Shown: positions 1-12,670, numbered from the stretch's first letter. The stretch: 53,052 bases of DNA from Tetrahymena elliotti 4EA (GCA_000231825.2 JH720311.1:532956-586007), one strand, 5' to 3'. Numbers and translations are program-made. Notes: generated by a model from the letters alone, not told the origin.

Positions 1-69
1 TAGAATGAATTATAAACTATTTTTATTAAATTTTGGTTCATGCTATTCCTGGATTGAATTAGTAAATGA

Positions 70-531
70 TCTTAATTTGATTTTCCTAAAAGGCGGTACC
101 ATCCTACAAATGTAATCTTAAAAATATTTGATATCTAATCAGATAAAATGGTGACTCCGCTTTCTTTTTAAAAGCCCTACATTAACTCACAGCTAAAATA
201 CGAAAGGCTAGTAAGAATAGGCTTCATCTATGGACAAGAGCCTAATATACTCCCAAGTTAAATAAAGATAAAACAAAAAATTGCAAATTTATTTTTCTTC
301 ATTTATTAGATTACTCTTATGATAGAAAATAAATTTTAAAATTAGATAAAAAGGATTTTTAGATTAAAATTGATATCTCTATCGATTTTCGATGTTCGAA
401 AGTGATAAATATTATTTAAAAGAAAAAATTCTTTATTTTATAATAAAAGATAAAAATTGGAATTAAATTTTAATGTATATTATATTTTATTTGGAAATGA
501 AAGAAGAGGAACTATGATAACAGAATAGTGA
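70..531 (+). CDS. Possible coding fragment (ciliate-code open frame)
   Basis: One frame stays free of TGA for 154 codons after a TGA at 67-69. Roughly the first 65 codons (about 85-265) are clearly less AT-rich than the surroundings and read like protein, with stretches such as DKMVTPLSFQKPY and LKYERLVRIGFIYGQEP. The rest turns into K/N/I/F-rich low-complexity sequence and is probably intron or non-coding. No start codon fits the beginning, so it may be an internal or last exon of a gene, or a relic. I do not recognise the family. A TATCTAATCAGATA palindrome-like motif falls inside it (about 131-144) and resembles the motif upstream of the secreted-protein genes, probably by chance. Confidence 0.3.
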
Positions 532-3060
532 GATAATGCCTTAAGAATATACGATGTATTATTAGGGTATAATTACTTAGCATCTTATTTTAATATTTTT
601 ATTTTCTTCCTCCTCCAAGTTAAGAATGTTTTCAATTTTTTTAAACCAAAAAAATAAATAAGCATTTAAAAAATATTTTAAATTTTTTATATGATTGAGA
701 AAAATTGAAACAATTTATCTCTTTGAATTTAATTTTCTAAAAGATATTGTTAAAAAAAAAAATAACTTATTTTATTTTAGTTTATGGAAGTATTACCATG
801 TTAAGATTTTGCTGTACTTTATTCTAAAAAATGAAAATTCTTCTTCTTATATTCAATTGTATTAAGAATTCCATTATATAAATTCGAGAAACTCAATTTC
901 AGAATTTATTTCAAAACAAAACAGGAGAAAATACATATATTCATCTATAAGTTCTTTATATAATTAATTGTGGTTCCAAATAAATAAGATAAGTAGTCTT
1001 AGGTTCAAACTATTTCTATTTCCACATTTCTTTCAAAAAAAATTATTAGCTTTAAATAATAAATGTATACTAGTGTAGCTTTTTTAACAATCAAAAAAAT
1101 AAGCAAATTTAAAACGATGAGATTACTCAAGCAATAATGCTAATATTTACATTTTATTTTTAATCTAATTGAATAAATAGAATTGTAATTCGTACTTCTA
1201 AAGTCTAAAATAAATTAATTTTATAAATTCAATTTTGTTTATGAAAAACTAAAATTCTTTAAAAAAATTACTCATAATACTGAGTCATTTTATCCTTTCT
1301 AAAATATCTTAAAAAATAATCTATCAAATCAAAAAAAGGACAGCAAATGAAAATGATTAGTTTTCAAAACATTTTTTGTAGGATTATTTATGAAACAATA
1401 AATTTAAATAAAATCTTATAAACATGGCTTACATTTATTTAAGGAAGTAGATTTTGGTTAATAGAAAATTCATTTTAAAATAAAAAATAACTTTTCATCT
1501 TATTCTCAATAAAAATAAAGTAATAAAATTCTTTAGTTATTTATTTAGTGTATACAAAATAATTGTATTCTTTAGAAAAAAAAACTTCATTTTAAAATTC
1601 TGAGTCAAAAAATTAAATGAATAATAATTATATTATTTATTTGATTTGCTATTAAGTTTTATCTATTTGAATTAATATTTAATTATTTTATCCTATTGCT
1701 TTATTTAAATAAATATAATTTAACATTTTTCTTCAGATTTTCTATCTTATAGTTATTAGTTATCTTAAATTGAATGGTAAATAATTTAAATAACACTAAT
1801 TAAATTGTATTTTACTTTAAAAAGCTATGGAAAGATAAAAAAAATTTTGATAAATTACTATCTTAGCTCTATTATTAGTGAAAATTTGTGAATTAGTAGA
1901 TTTACTTTTAAAATATTACATATGAAGCTTTATGAAGAATTAAAAAGATAAATAAAATGGTTAAAATTTAATTCTAAATAACTGCTCAAGTTTGGAAAAA
2001 ATTATATTAACACATAAAGGTAATGATTTTCTATTAGTTTAATAATAGGCAAATAAATAATTTATATCAAGCTTATTAATCTAATCAAATAAACTCAACC
2101 ATGATATTTCAAATTTTAATTAACTTTTATGCTAAAATTAAACATTAAAGTCTAAAAGTATTTTTTTTACTTATAAAATCTAAAAATGATTTGATCGTCT
2201 GATTAACGTTAAAACTCTTATTCTAAAAAATGAGAAGAATAAAATCTATTCTAGTCTGATCTCTTTAGAAACTTTGCAGTTTCGCTTGACCCTCTGTTCT
2301 ATCTAAATAAGTTAAAGGTCCTTATATAAGCTATTAATCAACAGATATCAATCAAAGCGCGGTCTAAATAAACTTGAAAATAAACAGAATTGACAAGAAT
2401 AAATTCATGTAACTTGTAACTTTTAAAGAATACCAAATACTTTGAAATGATTAGAAATATTGAAAATCCAAACAACTTTGAATTAAATTTGGAAAATTTT
2501 AATTTTGTAATTCAGGAAGACTAAATAGACATCCAAAATGGGATGAGAATTCCCTTAATTAATTAAAAACATTAAATTATATCAAAATCAGCAACATTAT
2601 TGTTTAATTCTATCTAAGTAAAAAACCTCCTTTCTGTCTTAGATTTTTAGAAGTAAAAAAATTGAATTTAAACTAAAATTATTTATGGAAAAAAAAAAAT
2701 TGTAAATTAAATTTAAAATCTATTTTTTTAGAATTTTTTTCTATCAATAGTTTTTGAAAAACATTTTTTATTTTTATTTTTATTATTAATCTATATAATT
2801 AAAAATTTTTTACACATTGAAAAATAATAAAAAATATTTTTGAAAGTAAAAATAACATTTTATGGCTTTTTTGCCGCGTGCCACTGAAATCTTTTATTAA
2901 AAATAAGTGAAAAATTTATTTAATTAGTTAATGAATTTTAAAGGTGAATTATCTAAGTGAGGATTTTTGTCTATTTTAGATAACAAAATACTTTGAAATC
3001 TAATTATAACAGATTACAAAATATTATGAAAAAATAAAAAAAGCTGTTAGAAAAAAAAAC
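532..3060. other. AT-rich stretch with no clear gene
   Basis: Mostly A/T homopolymer-like sequence. Two short islands are richer in GC: about 2185-2400, where frames on both strands are open for 50-60 codons but neither is convincing, and about 2870-2890. I see no intact gene. Confidence 0.6.
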
Positions 3061-3150
3061 GCACATCTTTTAGGAAATATGGGATAGGGATTAAGTTTGA
3101 CTTAACGGATAGAAACTTTTTTGCATTAAAATAAATTTAAATTTGAAAAA

Positions 3151-5849
3151 ATGATAAAAGAAAATAATGAACAAATAAAAATACAAGCTTACTCATTAAA
3201 ACATAAAAGATTAGTAGAAATTCAAATTTATTCTACACAATAAATTAAGAACATTTCAGAATTTTAAAAAGTAATTTAAATTGTTTAAAGTTTAGGGAAT
3301 GAGAGATATATCTTTAAAATAATTGAGTAGATTTATAGCATAAGTTAGAATATTTATGCTATTGTAAGTGAAGAGAGTGATAGTAACTTTTAATTTAGAT
3401 TAAATTCAATTTTTAACAATACTTTTTTTTGAAAATTAGGTGACTTATAATATATTTCTTAATTGTTTAGTATGAACTACAGAGAAAGAATTCTTTTAAT
3501 TTATTAATTAGTTAATGGATTAAATCTTCTTACAAATAAAGGAATTTATTTAAAAAACCTAGATTTAGAAAATATCCTTTTTTATAGCCAAAAAAATGAA
3601 TTTGTGGTTGGTAAATAAATTTTAATAAAATATTTATTCAATTAATTAATTATTTTATTAAGAGTTAAAGCCAGAAAATACTATTTATGGCTCTAATGTA
3701 AGTAAAAATTAAGTAAAATTTGATACAGATTTTCTTTAAAAAAAACAATTTATTAATTAATTTAGATGAATCTATTTTCTTTCGGAATCAATTTAGCTTA
3801 AATTTTTCTTTCGAGATAAATAAAAGAATAAGAAATCCAATCAGCTAAAAGTTAAGGTTTGCTTATAGCTATCCCTGAATTAAATAACTACGATTTGATC
3901 TCAAAAATTGTAGCAAATATAACTACAGATAAAGAAGTTAATTTATAAAATAGTATTTAAGAATTGGATGAAATATATGAGGAAAGGGATTATAAAGTTA
4001 AAGATGAATGCTTTGATTTTTGTTAAAAAAAAGCAGTTTTCTATGATTTAAGCCAAATTGAATAAGCTTACGAAAGATTTTGTAAATTATAGAATATCTA
4101 AATAATTTTATTTAGTGACTAAAAGTAAAATATTTTCTTTTAAAATTTATTTTTTTTGCTTAATTTCTAAAGGTAAATATCTTAGGTTATCCATAAAAAT
4201 GTTCTAAAATTAGGATAAAACTTACAAAATTTATGTGCTTTACAATTTCTTAACATAAATTTACAGTAAATAAACAAAATTTTATTTTTATTTTGAATAA
4301 ATATTTTTTAGAATTATTTATTTATTTATTAATATTAACTTTTAAAGGAATAAAATCATCAAAGGAAATACATTTTTTGAATTTTTTTAGAGTTTACTTT
4401 CTATCTAAACACTTTAGAAGCTTGTTTTAGAACTCAAGTAAAGTTAAATTTTCAAAATCTTAGATTTTAATTTATTTTATGAAATTAAAAAGATATAATA
4501 ATATTGGTTAAAATTTATAAGCCAAACAAAGCTTAGAGACCTTAAAAAATACTAATCTCATAAACATTGAACTTTTTATTAGGTAAATTAGAAACTATTT
4601 TCTTTAATATTATTCTATAATTCGAATAAATATAAAATTAAAAATTAGTAATAATCAAATAACTACAGAAGGAGCTATTCAAATATTAAGTTTAATAAAT
4701 AATTAGTGTGATAATATTCAAGACTTTACTTTAGATTTAAAGTAAATTAAATAAAAAATTCTAATTTATTTTTAATTTTTTGATTTTTATTAATAAGTAA
4801 CAACAGTATTAGTGATATTGGTATCGAAGAATTAGGAAATTCAATCACATAACTTAAAAACTTAAGAAATCTAAATTTAAGTTTGTTGTACATTCAATGC
4901 ATTTTTTATTTTAGAATTTTATATTAATTTATTTTAATTAGAAATTAAGCAATTTCTTGTCAAGGAACTTCTGCATTATTTTATTCATTATCCAAAAACT
5001 AAAATTTATCAAGCTTAACCTTATCTTTATTTAGAGGATTTTTTGAGTGTTAAAAGCATATCAAAAATATAAAACACTTAAAACTAGATTTACAGTAATT
5101 CAGTTTGTTATAAACTTAAATATAAAACTATTGTTTAATAAAGGATATACTAATCAAGTTAATAATAACCTTAATGTGGTTTAGCAATAATAAATTCAAT
5201 AAGTGAAAATCTTATTCATTTAGATCTTTCAATTCAGTACATTTTCTTATTTCTTTTGATAAAAATATTTTCTTAAACTATTTATTTAGAAATAGGAATA
5301 ACCATTTTTTAAAGGAAGACATAATTTAAATAATTGAGTCATTGAAGTCATGCAGATAATTAGAAAAACTCGAGCTCGATTTGGAGTAAAGAAAATTATC
5401 TTTGAAAAAATTTAGTTTAGTAATTTCATTCAAAATATTGAAAAGCAATAATAAAATAAATGAAGAATATTATGATGTGCTTGGAAAAGCCTTACTAAAA
5501 TGTTAGAACCTTAGGATTTTAAGTATTAATTTAAAGTATAAAATTGCTTAGTTGATTTATTATTTTCTTTTAAATGAAAATTTATTCATCTAATTGATTT
5601 ATTTATCAAAGATTTTTTAAAAATATAATTTATAGATTTTATAACAAATTTGATCAAGATTTCACATATTAGCTACTTCTAAATGTGCCTTATGTTAATG
5701 TTCTAGTTATTAAAACAAAAGAATTATTTGTAAGGGAAAACAATTATTTAGCTAGAAAAAGGTATATTAACAAAAATGATAGAATTATTTTCTTAAGAAA
5801 ACTAAAAAGATTAATTAGATTAGATTTTACTTTATGGCCTTTCATTTGA
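3151..5849 (+). pseudogene. Kinase-like plus leucine-rich-repeat protein, copy 1 (in-frame TGA)
   Basis: The first half looks like a degenerate protein-kinase domain. An N-lobe segment (GNERYIFKIIEQIY) is followed by a catalytic-loop remnant YLKNLDLENILFY (compare HRDLKPEN), an APE-like LKPENTIYGSN, and an alpha-F-like LFSFGINLAQIFL. These are separated by AT-rich introns such as the one beginning GTAAGT near 3699. LRR-type exons follow (for example SDIGIEELGNSITQLKNLRN near 4815), and the last exon ends with TGA at 5847-5849. The HRD aspartate position is N here, so a catalytically dead kinase is likely. An in-frame TGA at 3430-3432 (codon 94) interrupts the frame where copy 2 reads a sense codon, so I call it a pseudogene. 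It could be genuine if that base is a sequencing error or if an unseen intron removes it. Exon limits in the LRR part are uncertain. Confidence 0.6.
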
Positions 5850-6430
5850 GAATTCTTAGACTAACTTGAAATATCCTTATTTGCTAAAAAATAGTAAGAA
5901 AAAGATGAATAGTATTATGCATTACATTTTGTTATGTTGGTTATGTTGAATTTTATTTTAAATACTGATTATTAAATAATTTGATCCAAATATTAAATGA
6001 AAATCAAGCTCTTAATATTTTTCTAATTAAATTACATTTTTTTTCAATGTATTTTTTTGTAATTTGATATTTTTTATGTTGAATTTGTTATTTAATACTG
6101 TCTGTATATTATCATTTTTATTCATTTTGAGAATTTCTATGTATTTCATGAAATTTTTCCAAGAATCATGCTGATTATCAATAATTTTTGAAATAATTTA
6201 GTCATATTTTAAAAAGTAATTATCATTTAATAAAATAAAACAACACTTATATTTAGAAACAATATATTTATATTTTGAAAAACAAGATAATTTGAAATAT
6301 AAACTTAACCATAAAAAAAGACTTTTAGAAGAAAAAAAACACACAGAGTTTAGTAAATATGGGATAGGGTTTAAGTTTGACTAAACGAATGGAATCTTTT
6401 TTAAAATAAAATAAATGTAAATTTAAAAAT

Positions 6431-8546
6431 ATGATAAAGGAAAATAAAGAATAATTAAAAATTCAAGCATACTCATTAAAGCATAAAAGATTAATTGAAA
6501 TTCAAATTTATAATACATAAAAAACTTAACACTTTTAAGAATTTTAAAAATCAATTTAAATTCTTTAAAGCTTAGGGAGTGAGAAATATATCTTTAAAAT
6601 AATTGAGTAGATTTATAATCAAAGTTAGAATATTTATGCTGTAGTAAGTGAAGAGAGTGATAGTAACTTTTAATTTAGATTAATTTAATTTTTAACATTA
6701 TTTTTAAAATCAGGTGATTTATAAATTATTTCTTAGTTGTTTAAGATGAATTATACATAGACTTTAATTTTAACTTATTAATTATTTAATGGATTGAATC
6801 TTCTTGCAAATAAAGGTATATATTTAAAAGACATAGATTTAGAAAATATCCTTTTTTATAATGAAAATAATTAATTTGCTATTGGTAAATAAATTAATCC
6901 AATATTTATTTATTCAATTAATCATTTTGTTAAGAGTTAAAGCCAGAAAATACTATTTATGATTCTAATGGACATAAAAGTAAGATAAAAATTACTCCTT
7001 ATTTTCTCTGAAAAAATAAGTGTTACAAATATTTTAATTAATTCAGATGAATCTAATTTCTTTGGGAATTAATATTGCTTAAATTTTTATTGAGAGAATA
7101 ATAATAGAATAAAAATAAGAAATTGAATCAATGAAAAATTTTGGTTTGCTTTTTGCCATCCCTCAGCTAGATTCCGAAATAGAAAATTTTGCTTCAGAAA
7201 TATTAGCAAAGATAACTAAAGATAAAGAAGCTAATTTATAAAATATCGTGAATGAATTAGATAACACAAAAATTCAATTTAAAGATTATACTTTTGATTT
7301 TTGTTAAAAAAATGTAAATTTCTTTGAAATAAGCCAAATTGTATTAGCTTCACAAAGATTTTGTAAATTGTAAAATCTCTAAATAACTTTAGTTGGTGAT
7401 TCAAAGTAAAATATTTTCTTTCTAATTTTAAACTACCTATTAATTTTTTTGTTTACCTTAAATACATTTTTTTATTTTAATTGATTAGTTAGAGGGGTAA
7501 TCCTTAAATTTTAAATTTACACAAGGCAATCTTTAAAAAAAAGATATTTAAGGTAATTTAAAAAAAACAGAGAATTTATTTTTTATGTTTCCCTATCTAT
7601 TTAACAACAATAACATTAATGATACTGATATTGAAGGATTAGGAAATTAAATCTCTTTAATTAAAAATTTAAGAAATCTAAATCTAAACTTAGAATAGGA
7701 ATATATTTTTTATCTAATAGTGAATAATTTATTTTATTTAAAAATAAAGCAATTTCTTGTCAAGGAACTTCTGCATTATTTTATTAATTAGCAAATTACT
7801 AAAGTTTAGTAAGCTTAAGCTTATCCTTATAAAGAGGATTTTTTCAGTGTTAAAAGCATATCAGAAACAAAAAATATCTAAAACTAGAATTCAAGTAAAT
7901 TAGTTTACAATAAACTTAAATATAAAATGATTGTTTAATAAAGGATAAACTAATAGAGTTAAAAATAACCTTAATGTGGTTTGGCAATAATAAATTCAAT
8001 AAGTGAAAATCTTCTTCATTTATATCTTTCAATTTAGTATATTTTTTTCATTTCTTTTAATGAGAATATTTTCTTTAACTATTTAATTATGAATAGAAAT
8101 CATATTTTTTAATAAGAAGATATAATTTCACTATTAGATTCATTAAAATAATGTACATAATTACAAGAACTTTTACTAGATTTTGAGTAAATAAAATTAT
8201 CTTTGAAGTAAAATAAATTAAGAATATTATGATGCATTTGGAAAAGCTTGACTAAAATGTTTGAACCTTAGGATTTTAAGGATTAATTTAATGTATTAAA
8301 GTAATATAATTAGGTCTAGCAACGCATTTGACAGAAACTTGATAAATTAGCTACTTCCAAATTTGCCTTATGTTAGTTTTCTGATCTTTAAAATTTATAA
8401 CAGGTAAATTTAATTTCAAAATATATTTTAAATATCTCTAATTCAAAAAAAGGGATTTGACTTAAGATGATTATAAGGTTTTCAAAAGTTTCAAAAGAAA
8501 GCTAAAAAGATTAATTAAATGCAAAATTGATTTTTATCTTTAATGA
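6431..8546 (+). pseudogene. Kinase-like plus leucine-rich-repeat protein, copy 2 (damaged splice donor)
   Basis: This copy starts MIKENKEQLK like copy 1 and reads straight through the position where copy 1 has TGA. It keeps the catalytic-loop remnant YLKDIDLENILFY with D at the HRD position, then LKPENTIYDSN. At that point copy 1 has a GTAAG splice donor, but copy 2 has GGACAT instead. The next GTAAG lies about 10 nt downstream, and using it shifts the following exon out of frame. The alpha-F-like exon still exists (LISLGINIAQIFI). LRR exons such as SDTDIEGLGNQISLIKNL-like sequence near 7620 follow, ending with TGA at 8544-8546. The protein is probably broken or truncated. A role cannot be assigned beyond kinase-like/LRR family membership, a type often expanded in ciliates. 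Confidence 0.55.
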
Positions 8547-8934
8547 GAGAACATAATAATTTAAAATTAAATTTCTTTTCTAAAAACAATAAAAAAAGAT
8601 GGTTTATTAGTTTTATTTTTGTTTTGAAGTTATTTATTTTAAGCATGAATTTTTAAATTAATTGATAAAAATAAAAGTTTAATCTTTAAATATAAAAATT
8701 TTTATTACCAAAAAAAATTGGTGGGGTGGAGTAACCAGGGGGATTTCAAATATTTAAAATTTATGCAAATATCTATTTTAAAAAAATTGGCATCCCAACC
8801 ACATACTATATTTTTGAAAAACATATTACTATTAAAATATATAAGATGAAAATATTTTATTAAAAATGAATTTTACTCAATAAATTACAATAAAGAAATT
8901 CATTTATATTGTATATGATCAATACATCTTCTAA
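8547..8934. other. Intergenic region with a G-rich island
   Basis: AT-rich spacer between two convergent genes. It holds a short G-rich run at about 8719-8745 (GGTGGGGTGGAGTAACC and then GGGGGA), followed by a C-rich run at about 8790-8805 (CATCCCAACCAC). The two could pair imperfectly in RNA. No gene is visible. Confidence 0.5.
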
Positions 8935-10044
8935 TCATCCTAATATTTCATCTGAAAGATCTGAATAATAATTATCATCATAATAATCATAATAGGTCTC
9001 GAAGTCAAATTAATACTCATTTTTATTTTCTTATATTTCCTCTTCTATTTCGAAATCTTCATAGTTTACTATTACATTTTAATTCCCTTGATTCTTACAT
9101 TACTCCTTTATAACCATTTAGTAAAGTTCCATATCTTACATTTATGGAATTCTAACACTAGTAAAATAATCAATATCTTGTAATGACTTAACTATTTTCT
9201 CAAGAACTTCTTAAATAGTTAAAACAGAACTCCAATCACCTTAGAGAATATCAAGTTAAAATTCCCCTTTTTCATTAACGAGGGGATGCGTTATTTCCTG
9301 ATTGAAATTTATTTTAGGAGATTGATATGGATACTAGTCTGGAATGCTAATACTCAAAGTATAAACTTATCCTTCAAAAAGGCTACCCTTAGGTCCTATA
9401 ATTAATCCTTCTAGTTGATTGAAATCAATAGATTGGGTGTAATAAGCGAAGCTATTTTTTTTGAATCTTAAGTCTAATAACTAAAGTTTATCATCTAGAC
9501 ATCTAAATAACTCTATCAAATCTATTTTCAATCTCTCATTTGGTATTTTAGAAAACATTCTAAGTTGATACTTAGAAGTTAGTCCTAGTTAATTAAAAAT
9601 ATCTTGCTATTTCTAATATTGCTATTTCAAAAAAGCAGGTAAAGGTATTTTTTGAGATTGAGATTCATAAGAGAAACCCTTATTATTAATAAATTTGAAT
9701 TAAGACTTAGTCAATACAAGAATCTTATAATTTTATACATCATAGTATAGTTCAATTATGTCTTCTCTCACAGGAAATAGAATTTATTTTATTTCACTAA
9801 ACTCACAAAAAATATTGAAAATTAGAGCTTCTGAGCCATCATTTTTCAAGTAAGAAGCAATTCCCTTGTTTTAAGACTCATGAATAAAAGTATATTCCAA
9901 AATTTTATTTTTCATCTAATACTCGTTAATTGATGCATATTTTTGCTATTAGATGAATCCATTCAAGTTAAGCTAATTAATAATTTCAAGTATAAAAGGT
10001 TCGACTTCAAAAAAACCTTCAGAAATGTTATTAGAGTTATCCAT
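8935..10044 (-). CDS. Ubiquitin-conjugating-enzyme-like protein lacking the catalytic cysteine
   Basis: Intronless 369-residue protein, read from ATG at 10044 to TGA at 8935 with many TAA/TAG glutamines. Residues about 158-290 form a UBC fold: GPKGSLFEGQVYTLSISIP, then YPYQSPKINF, then ITHPLVNEKGEFQLDIL, then W271 and a helical tail. In an active E2 the thioester cysteine sits in the G-x-x-C-L-D-I-L context. Here that residue is Q263, encoded by TAA at 9256-9258, and the Asn of the HPN motif is Leu (HPL). The protein should be unable to form a ubiquitin thioester and is best described as a UEV-type or pseudo-E2. The N-terminal about 155 residues are unrecognised, and the C-terminus is acidic and tyrosine-rich (YYDYYDDNYYSD). 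It may act as a ubiquitin-binding or E2-partner subunit, but that is inference. Confidence 0.85.
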
Positions 10045-11210
10045 ATTTTAGATTATTAAATTTAAATTAATTTTTTTTGTAAATAATAGTAATAATTAAG
10101 AATTGACCTTCAAGAATTTAAATTATGTATTAATTAAATGAAAAGTGATTGATTAATAAAAAACACTTATATTTTACAAAATTTTTATTTTACAAAATGA
10201 AATAGATTATTTAATTAAGAAAATAAAAGCTTTTTTAATAAATTCTAAATTAATATAAAACACTTTTATTTTAATTAATTAAAAATTTAATAAAAAACTT
10301 TTATTTTACAAAATGAAATATTTTTCGAAGACAAAGAAAAAAAAAACTTTTATAAATAAATTTTAAATATTTTTTAGTAAAGTGTTTATTATGAAATAAA
10401 CCTTTAAAAATATAAATATGTTCTCATTTTACTATATTTTTAACCTTTTTACTTTGAAAAAGCTTTTACATTTTTCATTTTCAATGATAAGTAAAATTGA
10501 TTAAATTTTTATTTATCCTTTCTTGTAGAGCTTAGGAATAAACATTTTGGAATAATTTATTTTTAGATTTAAACAAACTTGAAATCCATTTTTTATTCTA
10601 ACAAAGATCTTTATTCTTATCTGGCTAGTGTTTAAAAGAATTAATTTTGGTAATAGCATATATTAATATTCTTTAATTTAAAAAAATTGCCTGTGTTTTC
10701 AAATAACATAAGTTAATTATTTATCAACTTCATATAATACCTATTAACTTACAAAATTTAAAAAAGAAAATATATTTTTTTAATTATTTAGTTTTAGATT
10801 TTCTTTTAAATATTATCTGAAAAGAAATGCTTTGTTCCACTTAAAGGACATGATTTAAAAATAAAAAATTTTTTGGTCTTAAACTTCATTTCTATTAATA
10901 AATTTAATTTATTTCTTTTTTGAGAAAAATAGTTAATAAGCATAATAATTTAAATAATTTATGAATATCCTTCAGTAAATCAAAAATTAAATTTAAATAA
11001 ACTTAGGATCAGTTTAAATTAAATTTTAGAAAATCAATGAATGCTTCTAAAATCAAAAAATTCCTTTAAGAGTAAAATAAAATTTTCAAAACAAAAATTA
11101 AAGAAAAAAGATTGATTTTAAGGGTTATTTTTATAAAATATTTTAAGTATAATTTTAATTTATATAAATACAACAAAAAAATTTATAATTGCTTATTTTT
11201 TTTTGCTCTT
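10045..11210. other. AT-rich intergenic region
   Basis: Promoter side of the E2-like gene and 3' side of the secreted-protein pseudogene. From about 10790 it belongs to the duplicated block. No coding frame is convincing. Confidence 0.55.
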
Positions 11211-11742
11211 TCAATATTATTAAGAATTTTGAATAGTTTGAACTGAGTTAGCATATGATTCTAAAGTATCCAAAATATAAGGGTTAATAACTGGACTTTC
11301 TTAAATGTAAGAGGAGACAGCATTTTGTAATAACAATTTCAAGGTTATGTTATAGTTTGGTAAAACTTCCTATTGAGTGAAGTTTTATCCAATTTAAGAA
11401 GGATATCTGAAACCTAGTCTTTCATATGCGTAATCTTCAGAAGTAGTAGGTTCTTTGTTATATTCCTATCTACAAGGTAAGTATTTGTTGTAAACTTACA
11501 CACCTAAGGTTATCTTGTATGTTCCTTTAGCTACATAAGTACCATTGTCATATTAACAAATTTGAGAATCATAATCTAGTTCACCAAAGTATTCTCTGTT
11601 GTCATCAGCATATTCATTCAATATAATTAAAACCAACAGCAAAAGGTTAATCTTATTCAACACCATAATAAAATTGTTGGCATTTAGCTTGAACTTAGAA
11701 AGCTGAAATAAAAAGAACTACTAAAAATAAAATTTTAATCAT
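11211..11742 (-). pseudogene. Secreted small protein, copy A (frameshifted)
   Basis: This is a paralogue of the gene at 14199-14726 and lies on the same strand. It begins MIKILFLVVLFISAF, a signal peptide, and continues YYGVEQDQPFAVGFNYIE, then meets TGA. A net +4 nt relative to copy B near 11605-11640 shifts the frame. The downstream frame then matches copy B again, with YDNGTYVAKGTYKITLGV and a C-terminal segment about 90 residues long ending with TGA at 11211-11213. The total length (532 nt) is not divisible by three, unlike the 528 nt of copy B. It is either a recent pseudogene or a sequencing error. The family is unknown to me. Confidence 0.7.
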
Positions 11743-11895
11743 TTTATTTTAATTTTTTGATATTTATTTTTATCTTTTGATTATTAATTTATTATATATC
11801 CATTTACATATTATCTATTTTTAATATAAAGCATAGATAGATAATAGATAATATTCATAGTCACCTTTTCTTCTGATTATATAGGCAAATTTTAT

Positions 11896-12210
11896 TATCA
11901 TCTATCTAATCAGTAAACCTAATCTTAGTAGCTTTTCAAATTTTAATTTCTGCATTTATCTTAACTAAAAAATAAAACAGAGGTAATTATTTTATTTACA
12001 TCATTATCTATTTTTAATATAAATCATCAGTAATCAATAGAATTGATTTTACATTTCTTAAAGTTATATAACAAATTCTTCTATCTTGTAATCAAATTCC
12101 TTTATCTTACCTTATATTATCATCTATGCAATCAGATAACCTAATCTTAATAGCTTCCCAAATTTTATTTTACTCAATTTATCTTAACCAAAAAAGAAAA
12201 CAGAGGTGTA
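11896..12210. promoter_or_regulatory. Paired upstream repeats of secreted-protein copy A
   Basis: Two about 95-bp repeats, at about 11896-11990 and 12117-12210, lie 150-470 nt upstream of the start at 11742. Each has the layout TATCatcTATCTAATCAG, CCTAATCTTAATAGCTTCCC-like sequence, ATTTATCTTAAC and CAGAGGTA. The same pair sits at the same distance upstream of copy B. The duplication of the element within each promoter suggests a cis-regulatory module; function is inferred. Confidence 0.5.
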
Positions 12211-12544
12211 GTTTTTATTATTTACTTCCTTTAAAATTTGTAAAAAATTATTTTAATTTAAATAATAAATATGAAAATAAAATGATTTTGTGATTGTTTT
12301 ATCTTTAGATATATTTTTATTTCATATTTTTTTTCAAAAAAATAAAATTTGAATGGAAAATTAAATTATCAACATAACTATCATTTTTAAAAATATTGAG
12401 AATTTTAAGGTATAGTTAAAATTTAGGATGATAAAAATATAAAAATGAATTAAAAATGCTTAATTTTCAAATAAACTAAGAGTTTAAAATAAACATTTGG
12501 GTTTAATAAAACCTGTGTTTTTTATTCTTCTTGTTAATCCAAAT

Positions 12545-12670
12545 TCGCGGGTAATATTAAATATAAGAATTGAATAGGAAATTAATATAAATTAATCACT
12601 TTACCAAAAATTTATGATTAATTTAATAAATTTGATTTTTAATGATGAACAATATCTTAAGAAGTTTTCA
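12545..12670. repeat. Dispersed GCGGGTAA element (three copies)
   Basis: An element starting CGCGGGTAATATTAAA, then AATTGAATAGGAAATTAAT and GATGAACAATATCTTAAG, recurs at about 15484-15610 in the duplicate block. A shorter version lies at about 12846-12960 (AGCGGGTAAATATTTAATG). The CGCGGG core stands out in very AT-rich DNA. Confidence 0.6.

Larger units (their letters stand above)
3061..8546 (+). repeat. Tandem duplication of a kinase-like/LRR gene
   Basis: The block at about 3061-5849 recurs at about 6320-8546 with high nucleotide similarity, including the leader just before the start codon (a shared GATAGGG..TTAAGTTTGACT stretch). Similarity continues through introns as well as exons, so this is a DNA-level duplication and not only a conserved protein. 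The second copy is about 0.5 kb shorter, mainly through losses in the LRR part. Confidence 0.85.
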
